A stretch of DNA of 64,000 nucleotides from contig CAWHEL010000004.1 of NCBI GenBank assembly GCA_963828555.1, forward strand, positions 1,488,001 through 1,552,000. The letters run 5' to 3'. Both the position numbers and the translations under genes were made by a program. This stretch comes from JADJPO01 sp963828555. Lineage in GTDB: Bacteria; Actinomycetota; Actinomycetes; Actinomycetales; Kineosporiaceae. This document shows positions 34,615 through 42,665 of this stretch, piece by piece; position 1 is the stretch's first letter; every line of letters starts with the position of its first letter. The notes under the pieces are model-generated. The model was given only the letters and a program-made list of their open reading frames with translations, searched no databases and was not told the origin of the DNA.

Positions 34615-36210
34615 ATGAGCAGAAGGCCACAGCCGTCGCAGGCCACCGGTTCACCGATCGCGCTGAATAGGGCCACCGTACGTCGCGCCCGCACCCTGGC
34701 CCGGCGCGCCGGCGCACCCGTCGTCAGACTCGCCACGACGCACACCACCGTGTCGGTGGAGCGGGCGACGCTGCGCCTGGCCGGCCTGGCCGGGGCCGAC
34801 GCCGAACGCGTGCCCTGGGTCAACCACCTGGCGGACGCCGTGCGCGGCCAGGTGGGCCTCGGCCACGGCCTCGCGCTGCCGGTCTGGGACGCCCTGGCCC
34901 GTGGCGAGGCCGAGGACCTGCTCACCCTGGCCCAGAAGGCCTCCGCCGGGTCGGTCACCTTCCGCCTCCCGCAGGGCCGGGACGGCGCGCGGGCAGCTCG
35001 TGCCTCCCGCGCGGCCATCGCCCGCGGGATCCGCCGGATCGACATCGCCCGGCAGCAGCGCGAGCGCCTGATCACCCGCCTCGGCGACCCGCCCCGCCGC
35101 CCGTGGATCTACCTGATCGTGGCCACCGGAGACATCTACGAGGACATCCCCCAGGCCCAAGCGGCGGCCCGGGCCGGGGCCGACGTGATCGCCGTGATCC
35201 GCTCCACCGGGCAGAGCCTGCTCGACTACGTTCCCGAGGGCGCCACCCGCGAGGGCTACGCCGGCACCTACGCCACCCAGGAGAACTTCCGGCTGATGCG
35301 GGCGGCGCTCGACGAGGTCGGCCGCGAACTCGGCCGCTACGTGCGGCTGACCAACTACGCCTCCGGGCTGTGCATGCCGGAGATCGCCGCCCTGGCCGGG
35401 CTCGAGCGCCTGGACATGATGCTCAACGACTCGATGTACGGGATCCTCTTCCGCGACATCAACCCGGTGCGTACCTTCGTCGACCAGCGGTTCAGCCGCC
35501 AGATCCACGCCCGCGCCGGGATCATCATCAACACCGGTGAGGACAACTACCTGACCACCGCGGACGCCGTGGAGGCGGCCCACACGGTGACGGTGAGCCA
35601 GCTGCTCAACGAGTACTTCGCCAAGGAGGCCGGCCTGGCTGACTGGCAGCTCGGCCTCGGCCACGCTTTCGAGATCGACCCGACGGTGCCGGAGTCCTTC
35701 CGCCTCGAACTGGCCCATGCGCTGCTCGCCCGCACCCTGTTCCCGGACGCGCCGCTGAAGTGGATGCCGCCGACCAAGCACATGACCGGCGACGTCTTCC
35801 GCGGCTACCTGCTCGACGGCTTCTTCAACCTGGCCGGGCTGCTCACCGGCCAGGGCATCCTGCTGGTTGGCATGATGACCGAGGCCGTGGTCACTCCGTG
35901 GCTGTCCGACCGCGACCTGGCCCTGCAGAACGTGCGCTACGTGATGGACGCCTGCGCCGGCCTGGCCGAGGACTTCCACCCGCCTGCCGACGGGTTCATC
36001 GCCCGCCGGGCCGCCACCGTGCTGGACGAAGCGGTCGGCCTGCTGGAACAGATCGGTGAGCACGGCCTGCTGGAGGCGATCGGCACCGGGACCTTCGGCC
36101 TGATGCGCCGCCCCGCCGATCGTGGCAAGGGCCTGGACGGCGTCGAGCGCCGAGAGAGCGGCTACCTGAACCCGGCGATCGACCTGCTCGAGGAAGGTGC
36201 CACCCGATGA
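34615..36210 (+). CDS. kamD: Lysine 5,6-aminomutase alpha subunit
   Basis: KamD is the large subunit of the B12- and PLP-dependent enzyme that moves the terminal amino group of beta-lysine from C6 to C5, giving 3,5-diaminohexanoate. The 531 residues are close to the usual length (about 516). Family blocks visible include YLIVATGDIYEDIPQAQAAA, DVIAVIRSTGQSLLDYVPEG, and the PLP-phosphate region around the TNYASGLCMPEIAA and LNDSMYGILFRDIN segments. The stop overlaps the kamE start by ATGA. Confidence 0.95.
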   Translation: MSRRPQPSQATGSPIALNRATVRRARTLARRAGAPVVRLATTHTTVSVERATLRLAGLAGADAERVPWVNHLADAVRGQVGLGHGLALPVWDALARGEAEDLLTLAQKASAGSVTFRLPQGRDGARAARASRAAIARGIRRIDIARQQRERLITRLGDPPRRPWIYLIVATGDIYEDIPQAQAAARAGADVIAVIRSTGQSLLDYVPEGATREGYAGTYATQENFRLMRAALDEVGRELGRYVRLTNYASGLCMPEIAALAGLERLDMMLNDSMYGILFRDINPVRTFVDQRFSRQIHARAGIIINTGEDNYLTTADAVEAAHTVTVSQLLNEYFAKEAGLADWQLGLGHAFEIDPTVPESFRLELAHALLARTLFPDAPLKWMPPTKHMTGDVFRGYLLDGFFNLAGLLTGQGILLVGMMTEAVVTPWLSDRDLALQNVRYVMDACAGLAEDFHPPADGFIARRAATVLDEAVGLLEQIGEHGLLEAIGTGTFGLMRRPADRGKGLDGVERRESGYLNPAIDLLEEGATR

Positions 36211-36992
36211 GTGCGACGACGCGGAACCTGGTGCGCCCGTACGGCGACACCACCGGCGACGGCATGGTGCAGGTGTCCTTCACCCTGCCGGTGCCCGCCG
36301 GCAAGCGGGCCGAGGGCGCCGCCCAGGCCTTGGCCAGGAGCATGGGGATCGACCCCGCGATGGTGGTGCACGCCAGGGCGATGGGGGAGGGATTCACCTT
36401 CTTCGTGGTGTACGGGCGGGTGAACCACCTGGTGGACGTCGAGGCCGTCCAGGTCATGGAACGCGAGTACCCGTTGCTGAGCGCCAAGGAGACCAATGCG
36501 GCGATCCGGTCCCGGCTGCGCCGCAAGCTGGTCGTGGTCGGCGCCTGCATCGGCACCGACGCCCACACCGTCGGCATCGACGCGATCCTGAACATCAAGG
36601 GTTTCGCCGGGGAGAAGGGCCTGGAGTACCACCGGGAGATCTCCGTGGTGAACCTCGGCGCCCAGGTCCTGATCCCCGACCTGGTGGAACAGGCCCAGCA
36701 GGCCAGGGCGGACGCCGTCCTGGTCTCCCAGGTGGTCACCCAGCGGGACGCGCACCTGCACAACACCCGCGCGATGTCGGCCGCCTTCCGCGAGGCCTAC
36801 CCCGCTGGACGCCGTCCGCTGCTGGTGGTCGGCGGGCCGCGGTTCGACGAGAGCGCCGCCGCCGAACTCGGCGTGGACCGGGTGTTCGGCAAGGGCACCA
36901 CCCCGGCGGAGGTCGCCTCGTACCTGGTGCATGCCCTGCTGCCCGCCCCGAGGACCGCCTCGCCACGAGCCACGACCAGGAGAAGCGCATGA
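36207..36992 (+). CDS. kamE: Lysine 5,6-aminomutase beta subunit
   Basis: This 261 residue subunit carries a Rossmann-like cobalamin domain with D-A-H-T-V-G (Asp118, His120, Gly123), the base-off B12-binding signature. Lys131 in LNIKGFAG lies 11 residues after the cobalamin His, the spacing of the PLP-binding lysine in the clostridial enzyme. Both cofactor residues are therefore conserved. The C-terminal ~20 residues are a basic, Arg/Thr-rich extension. It overlaps kamD and kal by 4 bp at each end, giving tight translational coupling. Confidence 0.95.
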   Translation: MSATTRNLVRPYGDTTGDGMVQVSFTLPVPAGKRAEGAAQALARSMGIDPAMVVHARAMGEGFTFFVVYGRVNHLVDVEAVQVMEREYPLLSAKETNAAIRSRLRRKLVVVGACIGTDAHTVGIDAILNIKGFAGEKGLEYHREISVVNLGAQVLIPDLVEQAQQARADAVLVSQVVTQRDAHLHNTRAMSAAFREAYPAGRRPLLVVGGPRFDESAAAELGVDRVFGKGTTPAEVASYLVHALLPAPRTASPRATTRRSA

Positions 36993-37384
36993 TCCTCGCC
37001 GACGATTCGCGGCTGGGCCTGACCGTGACCCACCGCCGCTACGTGCCGTACAGCCATGCCCACTACGCGGGCGACCTGGTCGACGGCGCCTACAGCCTGG
37101 CCTGCTTCGGCGACGTGGCCACCGAGGTGTGCATCCGCACGGACGGCGACGAGGGTCTGTTCGCCGGCTACTCCGACGTGCGCTTCCTGGCCCCGGTCCG
37201 GGCCGGTGACGTGCTGGAGATCTCGGCACGCGTCGTCCGGGTCGGGCGGCGCAGCCGGGAGCTGGAGCTGACCGCGACCGTGGTCTGCCGGGGCTGCCCG
37301 GACAAGGGCGCCAGCGCCGCGGAGGTGCTCGACCCACCCCTGGTGGCGACCACCGCTCGGGGCACGGTCGTTGTGCCGTCCTGA
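36989..37384 (+). CDS. kal: 3-aminobutyryl-CoA ammonia-lyase
   Basis: Kal removes ammonia from L-3-aminobutyryl-CoA to give crotonyl-CoA, a late step of lysine fermentation. The 131 residue hotdog-fold protein shows the family sequence pattern: a Y-x6-H-Y-A-G-D-L-V-D-G segment near 20-33, then FGDVATEVCIRTDGDEGLF and FLAPVRAGD. The cleavage enzyme Kce, which should act between Kdd and Kal, and a CoA transferase are not encoded in this window. kal ends the operon. Confidence 0.92.
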   Translation: MILADDSRLGLTVTHRRYVPYSHAHYAGDLVDGAYSLACFGDVATEVCIRTDGDEGLFAGYSDVRFLAPVRAGDVLEISARVVRVGRRSRELELTATVVCRGCPDKGASAAEVLDPPLVATTARGTVVVPS

Positions 37385-37459
37385 GCCGGGACGACAACCG
37401 GGACGACACGCCGACCGATGCCGAAATCCCTGGCGAGCCGGGCACCCGAAGGGGCCCCA

Positions 37460-37528
37460 CTGACCTGCAAGGATCCGTATCTGTGCAGGTCAGAGGCCAT
37501 TTGACACCCCGGCCGGATCGGCTAGGTT
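37460..37528 (+). promoter_or_regulatory. Inverted repeat followed by promoter-like sequence
   Basis: In the 400 bp gap between kal and lnt, CTGACCTGCA (37460-37469) and TGCAGGTCAG (37484-37493) form a perfect 10 bp inverted repeat. TTGACA (37501-37506) follows, and after 16 nt TAGGTT (37523-37528), a fair sigma-70-type promoter. No clear gene starts directly after it. The repeat could be the kal terminator or an operator for a long lnt leader. Confidence 0.5.
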
Positions 37529-37772
37529 CGTCTGTGGCCGTCCACCCACGCGATGGCCGCCAACGGTTCGAGATGACCGCGGTGACGGGCCAGGGGACGG
37601 GTAGCCACGACTCCGAGGCCAGGCCCCGCCGTCGCGACCTCTCTCGATCCGGCGGCCCGGTGGACATGGACCGGGCCCGCGCGCCCCGTAGACAACGAGG
37701 CCGCCCTCGCACCCGACGAGGTCGGCTTTGGACCGAAGAGCGCAGCGGGCCCGGTCGACCTCTTCCGCAGAC

Positions 37773-37778
37773 TACGCT
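37773..37778 (+). promoter_or_regulatory. Probable -10 element of lnt
   Basis: TACGCT ends 6 nt before the GTG at 37785. It is the main reason for choosing that start over earlier in-frame codons. Confidence 0.45.
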
Positions 37779-37784
37779 TTCCCG

Positions 37785-39398
37785 GTGAGCGCTTCCCTGA
37801 CCGACGCCGCCGCGCCGTCCCCGCGGAGCGCCCCCGAGCCCTCCCCGGTTCTCACCTCGCCTGCCGGCCCACGCGCCCTGCACCCGCTGCTCGCCGCAGC
37901 CCTGGCCCTGGCGGCCGGGCTCGCGATCTGGCTCGCCTTCCCGGGGCACGGCCTGTGGCCACTCGCCTCGGTGGGAGTGGGCCTGCTCGCCCTCGCGGTC
38001 CGCGGTCAGGGCACCCGCAGGGCCGGCTGGCTGGGCCTGCTGGCCGGGATGGCCTCGTTCGTGCCGCTTCTGGCCTGGTCGGGGATCTACGTCGGCAAGC
38101 TGCCCTGGTTCGCGCTGGCCACGCTGGAGTCGCTCTACGTCGCGCTGATGGCGGCGTTGATGCCGGGGGTGTGGCGGCTGGCCGGCACCCGTGGGGCGCC
38201 GCTCATGGTTCCGGCCGGCATCGGCGGCCTCTGGGTGGCCCAGGAGGCCGTGCGCGGACGTGTCCCCTTCGGTGGTTTCCCCTGGGCACGGATCGCGTTC
38301 TCCCAGTCCGACAGCCCGCTGCTCTCACTGGCCTCTCTCGGCGGCGCGCCGGCAGTGACTGCCGCCGTTGCCGTCCTCGGCGGGTGTCTGGCCGTCGCGG
38401 TCACCCACCTTCCCCGGCCCGGGCGCGCCACCGCCGCCAGCCTGCTGCTCGGAGTGGTGGTGCTGGTCGGCGCAGCCGCGCTGCCCCGCCCGAGCGTCGG
38501 CGACCGCACGGTGCAGATCGCCGCGGTGCAGGGCAACGTGCCCAAGCCGGGGCTGGACTTCAACGCCGAGCGCCGCGCCGTCCTGGACAACCACGCGCGG
38601 GCCACGCACGCGTTGGCCCGGCAGGTCAGCGAGGGCGGCGCCACCGCACCCGCCTTGGTGGTCTGGCCGGAGAACTCCAGCGACATCGACCCGACCCGCA
38701 ACCAGGACGCCGCCGACGTGATCCAGTCGGCGACGGACGCGATCGGGGTGCCGGTCGTGGTCGGCTCGGTCCTGGCCGAACCCGTCGACCACCTCTCCAA
38801 CGCCTCGATCGTGTGGGGGCCGAGCGAGGGCCCTGCGCCCGGGCCGGGCGTGCGCTACATCAAGCGACACCCGGCGCCGTTCGCCGAGTACATCCCCTAC
38901 CGCAGCTTCTTCCGCCACTTCAGCGACAAGGTCGACCTGGTTCGGCACGACTTCGTGGCCGGCACCGGCAGCGGCGCCATCGACGCGGCCGGAATCCGGC
39001 TCGGCGACATCATCTGCTTCGAGGTCGCCTACGACGACCACGTGCGCGAGACGGTCCGCTCCGGCGGCCAACTGCTGGTGGTGCAGACCAACAACGCCAC
39101 CTTCGGCTTCAGCGACGAGAGCATCCAGCAACTGGCCATGTCCCGGCTGCGCGCGGTCGAAGCCGGCCGCGCCGTGGTGCACATCTCGACCGTCGGCGTG
39201 AGCGCCATGATCAGCCCGGACGGCGCGGTGATGCAGCGCTCGGGTCACTTCACCGCCGAGGTGCTGCAGGCGGCGATGCCGCTGCGGACGGCGCAGACCG
39301 TGGCCACCCGGGCCGGCGTCTGGCCCGAGACAGCGCTGGCGGGAGCAGGGGTTCTGATCGCGATGACCGGGCTGGTCCGGCGGCGGAGGGGACAGTGA
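37785..39398 (+). CDS. lnt: Apolipoprotein N-acyltransferase
   Basis: Lnt adds the third acyl chain to the N-terminal Cys of lipoproteins at the outer face of the membrane. The 537 residues comprise about seven membrane helices (50-245) and a nitrilase-like domain. The catalytic triad regions are visible: Glu in VVWPENSSD, Lys in RYIKRHPAPFAEY and Cys in GDIICFEVAYDD. The ppm start overlaps its stop by one base. In Mycobacterium tuberculosis these two activities are fused in one protein, so here they are separate but coupled. Confidence 0.94.
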   Translation: MSASLTDAAAPSPRSAPEPSPVLTSPAGPRALHPLLAAALALAAGLAIWLAFPGHGLWPLASVGVGLLALAVRGQGTRRAGWLGLLAGMASFVPLLAWSGIYVGKLPWFALATLESLYVALMAALMPGVWRLAGTRGAPLMVPAGIGGLWVAQEAVRGRVPFGGFPWARIAFSQSDSPLLSLASLGGAPAVTAAVAVLGGCLAVAVTHLPRPGRATAASLLLGVVVLVGAAALPRPSVGDRTVQIAAVQGNVPKPGLDFNAERRAVLDNHARATHALARQVSEGGATAPALVVWPENSSDIDPTRNQDAADVIQSATDAIGVPVVVGSVLAEPVDHLSNASIVWGPSEGPAPGPGVRYIKRHPAPFAEYIPYRSFFRHFSDKVDLVRHDFVAGTGSGAIDAAGIRLGDIICFEVAYDDHVRETVRSGGQLLVVQTNNATFGFSDESIQQLAMSRLRAVEAGRAVVHISTVGVSAMISPDGAVMQRSGHFTAEVLQAAMPLRTAQTVATRAGVWPETALAGAGVLIAMTGLVRRRRGQ

Positions 39399-40153
39399 TG
39401 ACGACGTCACCGGGTCGGGTCCTGGTGATCATTCCGACCTACAACGAGCGGCAGAACCTGCCGCTGATCGTCAGGCGGGTTCGGGCGAGCGTGCCGGACG
39501 CGCACATCCTGGTCGCCGATGACAACAGCCCGGACGACACCGGCGTACTGGCCGATGCGATGGCCGCGGCCGATGATCACCTGCAGGTACTGCACCGCCC
39601 GGGCAAACAGGGCATCGGCGCGGCCTACCTGGACGGGTTCCGCTGGGGGACCGAGCACGGTTTCGACGTGCTGGTCGAGATGGACGCCGACGGCTCGCAT
39701 CAGCCCGAGCAGCTGCCGTTGATGCTGGAGCGGGTCGCCGCCGGGGCGGACCTGGCGATCGGGTCCCGCTGGGTGCCCGGCGGGTCGGTGGTGAACTGGC
39801 CGCGCAGCCGGTCGGTGCTCTCCAAGGGCGGCAACCTCTACACCCGCCTAGCGCTGGGGATTCCGGTCAGAGACGCCACGGCCGGCTACCGGGCGTTCCG
39901 GCGTGAGGCGCTGGAGAAGATGCAGCTCGCCGACGTGGAGTCCCAGGGCTACTGCTTCCAGGTCGACCTCACCTGGCGCGCCGTGCAGGCCGGGTTGAGG
40001 ATCGACGAGGTTCCGATCACCTTCGTCGAGCGGGCCCATGGCACCAGCAAGATGAGCAGGGCGATCGTGCTCGAGGCGCTGTGGCGGGTGACCCAGTGGG
40101 GAGCGCGCCGTCGGCTGTCCCGGCTCACCGGTGGACGGATCAGATCGTCATGA
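39398..40153 (+). CDS. ppm1: Polyprenol monophosphomannose synthase (GT2)
   Basis: A 251 residue GT-A fold transferase that makes polyprenyl-phosphomannose from GDP-mannose. This is the donor for mannosylation of lipoproteins and glycolipids outside the membrane. The N-terminal VLVIIPTYNERQNLP, the metal motif VEMDADGSHQPEQLP and GTSKMSRAIVLEAL are all diagnostic of dolichol-phosphate mannose synthase. Coupling to lnt suggests a lipoprotein modification unit. It overlaps fxsA by ATGA. Confidence 0.94.
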   Translation: MTTSPGRVLVIIPTYNERQNLPLIVRRVRASVPDAHILVADDNSPDDTGVLADAMAAADDHLQVLHRPGKQGIGAAYLDGFRWGTEHGFDVLVEMDADGSHQPEQLPLMLERVAAGADLAIGSRWVPGGSVVNWPRSRSVLSKGGNLYTRLALGIPVRDATAGYRAFRREALEKMQLADVESQGYCFQVDLTWRAVQAGLRIDEVPITFVERAHGTSKMSRAIVLEALWRVTQWGARRRLSRLTGGRIRSS

Positions 40154-40671
40154 AGCCTTCGCGCGCATCCCGCATCCTGCTGGCCAGCCTGTACGCCTTG
40201 CCGGTCGCCGAGCTGGCGGTCCTGATCATGCTGGGACGCCGGATCGGGGCCTTGCCGGTCCTCCTCCTGGTGCTGACCTCGACCGTGGCCGGCGTCAGTG
40301 TGCTGCGCCGCGCCGGAACCGGGGCGGTGCGCGACCTTGCCGCCGCCCGCGCCCGAATGGCGGGTGAGGCCCCGACAATCGACGCACAGGGTCGCCCGAT
40401 CGACCCGAGATGGGGACCGATCGACCCGGGCACCCCGCAGCGTTCGCCGGGCGACCGGCTACTGCTCGCGCTCGCGGGCCTGATGCTCGTCGTTCCGGGC
40501 CTGATCGGTTCGGCGCTCGGCGTCGTCCTGCTGCTGCCCGGAGTGCGCCCCCTGGTCCGCGCGGGCGCCCGGCGCCTCGCCGGGCGACGCGGATGGGTGG
40601 ACCAGCCCGCTCAGGTACGGGTGATCTCCGTCGAGGAGATCACCCCAGAGCGGGCCGACCCGGAGGGTTGA
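40150..40671 (+). CDS. fxsA: FxsA-family membrane protein
   Basis: A 173 residue protein with about four hydrophobic segments. The ELAVLIMLGRRIG and TSTVAGVSVLRRAG motifs near the N-terminus and the GLMLVVPGLIGSALGVVLLLPGVRPL region are typical of FxsA. FxsA proteins influence phage exclusion in E. coli; the role in actinobacteria is unknown. It is co-translated with ppm1 and converges on rbpA with a 3 bp gap. Confidence 0.9.
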   Translation: MKPSRASRILLASLYALPVAELAVLIMLGRRIGALPVLLLVLTSTVAGVSVLRRAGTGAVRDLAAARARMAGEAPTIDAQGRPIDPRWGPIDPGTPQRSPGDRLLLALAGLMLVVPGLIGSALGVVLLLPGVRPLVRAGARRLAGRRGWVDQPAQVRVISVEEITPERADPEG

Positions 40672-40674
40672 GCC

Positions 40675-41049
40675 TCAGGCGCTGCGGCGTTGGGTCGCCG
40701 AGCCGCGACGTCTCGAGGTCAGGGCCCCGCTGCGCAGCAGCGCGAGCCGCTCCTCCAGCAGTACCTCGAGCTCGGCAGTGGTCCGCCGCTCCATCAACAT
40801 GTCCCAGTGGGTACGCGGGGGCTTGGTGGGCTTGGCGTCGGGGGTCTCGGTGTTCTCCCGCAGCGCGGGGGTGCCGCAGCGGCATTCCCACAGGGCGGGG
40901 ATGTCGGCCTCGAGCGACATCGGCACCACGACGGTGTGCCCGTTGGGACAGTGGTAGGTGATCTCCTGACGGGCCGCGGGTCGGACCCCGGCCTCGCTCT
41001 CGAGACTCTGGGCACCCAAGCGGGTGCCCCGCATGCTTCGATCGCTCAT
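40675..41049 (-). CDS. rbpA: RNA polymerase-binding protein RbpA
   Basis: RbpA binds the principal sigma factor and RNA polymerase and stabilises the open complex. The 124 residues include the N-terminal tail (MSDRSMRGTRLGAQSLE), the zinc-ribbon-like core domain with HCPNGH and CRCG pairs, the basic linker, and the sigma-interacting domain PPRTHWDMLMERRTTAELE. ATG 41049 has an AAGG site; an ATG three codons earlier is possible. The promoter upstream matches the ECF sigma-R/SigH class. Confidence 0.96.
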   Translation of the reverse strand: MSDRSMRGTRLGAQSLESEAGVRPAARQEITYHCPNGHTVVVPMSLEADIPALWECRCGTPALRENTETPDAKPTKPPRTHWDMLMERRTTAELEVLLEERLALLRSGALTSRRRGSATQRRSA

Positions 41050-41080
41050 CGCAGCCATCCTTCGGGCGCCTTCGTCGGTG

Positions 41081-41119
41081 GTTACCACGTGGTAACGCAG
41101 GTCACCCGCCAGGTGTTCC
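41081..41119 (-). promoter_or_regulatory. Sigma-R-type promoter and palindrome of rbpA
   Basis: On the minus strand GGAAC (41119-41115) is followed by exactly 18 nt and GTT (41096-41094). This is the GGAAY-N18/19-GTT signature of the thiol-oxidative stress sigma factor SigR/SigH. The GTT begins a perfect 16 bp palindrome, GTTACCACGTGGTAAC (41081-41096). rbpA is a known SigR target in Streptomyces. Confidence 0.75.
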
Positions 41120-41164
41120 GGATTCGTCCGATGTTCTTTGCGACGCAGGCCTGGTCGACAAGCC

Positions 41165-42571
41165 TCACACCACAGCGGGCAGGGGGTTGCCCGCCTCGGT
41201 GATGCCCTTGCGGATGTCCACCCGCGAGAGCAGCAGGCCGCCCACGAGGAAGAAGACGACCAGGGCGAGGATGGCGTTGCGGTAGGAGTCCGTGACTTGG
41301 AACACCAGCCCGAACAACAGGGTTCCGAACCAGCTCGTGCCGCGCTCGGCCGCCTGGTAGAGGCTGAAGTACTCGGCCTCACGGCCGCGGGGGATGAGCT
41401 GGCTGAACAGGGACCGGGACAGCGCCTGGCTGCCGCCGAGCACGATGCCGATCAGCACCGCCAGAGCGAGGAACATCGCAAAGGCCTTCTCCGGGATCAG
41501 GAACCCGAGCCCGACCACGACGCACCACAGCACCAGGCTGGACAGGATCGACCGCCAGGCCCCGATCCGCCCGGCCAGCTTGCCGAAGGCGAGGGCGCCA
41601 CCGATGGCCACGAACTGCACCACCAGAATGGTCATGATCAACTGGTCGGAATCGAACCCGAGCTCCTCCTGGCCGAAGATGCTGGACGCCGCGATCACGG
41701 TCTGGATGCCGTCGTTGTAGAGCAGATAGGCGAGCAGGAAGAGCAGGGTCTGCGGGTATCCGCGCAAGTGGGCGATGGTGTCGCGCAACTGGCCGAACGA
41801 TTGCCGGAGCAACGAGCCCTGAGCCGCTGCCGCACCCTCCGGCTGGACGGACGGGGGCCGGTCGCGCAGGCCGAGGAAGGGGATCAGGGTGAACACGGCC
41901 CACCACAGGCCGGCACTGAACAGGCTGATGCGCACCGTGGCCTCGGTGGACAGTCCCAGGGAGGAGTGCGCCGAGACCAGGCCGAGGTTGAGGGCCAGCA
42001 GCAGGCCGCCCCCGAGGTAGCCCAGGGCCCAGCCCCGGCTGGACACGCGGTCCCGCTCATCGGCGGTGGAGATGTCGACCAGGATCGCGTCGTAGGCGAC
42101 CAGGGACGAGCCCAGGCTGAGGGCGGCGATCATCTGCAGGCCCACGCCCAGCTGCCAGTTGGTGCCGGTGACCAGGACCATCAGGGCCGCGGCAAGGGCC
42201 CCGAGCCAGGCGAAGCCCGCCATCAGGGTGCGCTTGCGCCCGGTGCGGTCCAGAACGGCGCCGACCACCGGCAGCACGAGGGCGGAGAGCATGGTCGCCG
42301 CGGTGACCGTGTAGAGGGCGAGCGAGCCCGGACTGACCGGGATCCCGAGCACGCTCAGGTCGGTGCCACAGGTGGCGTCACTGGGCAGATCCGGGCAGGC
42401 CGCGCGCTTGGCGACGACGGTCAGGTAGGGGCCGAAGAGGACTGTCGCCGTTGTGGTGACGTAGGCGGAGTTGGCCCAGTCGTACCAGTACCAGGCGCGC
42501 TGCTCGCGACGGCGGGCCGCGCCGTCCGTGACTGTTGCCTCGTCGGGTGTGGCGCTGCTCGGCGTCCCCAT
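41165..42571 (-). CDS. MFS transporter, UMF1/Atg22-like
   Basis: A 468 residue protein with twelve predicted helices. The start ..REQRAWYWYDWANSAYVTTTATVLFGPYL is the hallmark of the UMF1 family, related to the yeast vacuolar amino-acid effluxer Atg22. The loop LDRTGRKRTLM corresponds to the MFS signature between helices 2 and 3. Substrate unknown. ATG 42571 has a GGAGGGG site. Confidence 0.9.
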   Translation of the reverse strand: MGTPSSATPDEATVTDGAARRREQRAWYWYDWANSAYVTTTATVLFGPYLTVVAKRAACPDLPSDATCGTDLSVLGIPVSPGSLALYTVTAATMLSALVLPVVGAVLDRTGRKRTLMAGFAWLGALAAALMVLVTGTNWQLGVGLQMIAALSLGSSLVAYDAILVDISTADERDRVSSRGWALGYLGGGLLLALNLGLVSAHSSLGLSTEATVRISLFSAGLWWAVFTLIPFLGLRDRPPSVQPEGAAAAQGSLLRQSFGQLRDTIAHLRGYPQTLLFLLAYLLYNDGIQTVIAASSIFGQEELGFDSDQLIMTILVVQFVAIGGALAFGKLAGRIGAWRSILSSLVLWCVVVGLGFLIPEKAFAMFLALAVLIGIVLGGSQALSRSLFSQLIPRGREAEYFSLYQAAERGTSWFGTLLFGLVFQVTDSYRNAILALVVFFLVGGLLLSRVDIRKGITEAGNPLPAVV

Positions 42572-42665
42572 CGACCCCTCCTGGCGGGTTCGGGCCCGGG
42601 CAATGGTTCGGGCACTGACGATTATGGTCCGCACATCATGGCGGTCGACGTGGGGTGTGCGCTGG

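Noticed and set aside
37483..37788. A 101-codon frame in the kal-lnt gap as a gene.
   Set aside because: It is Arg/Pro-rich with no ribosome site or family resemblance, and overlaps the lnt start in another frame.
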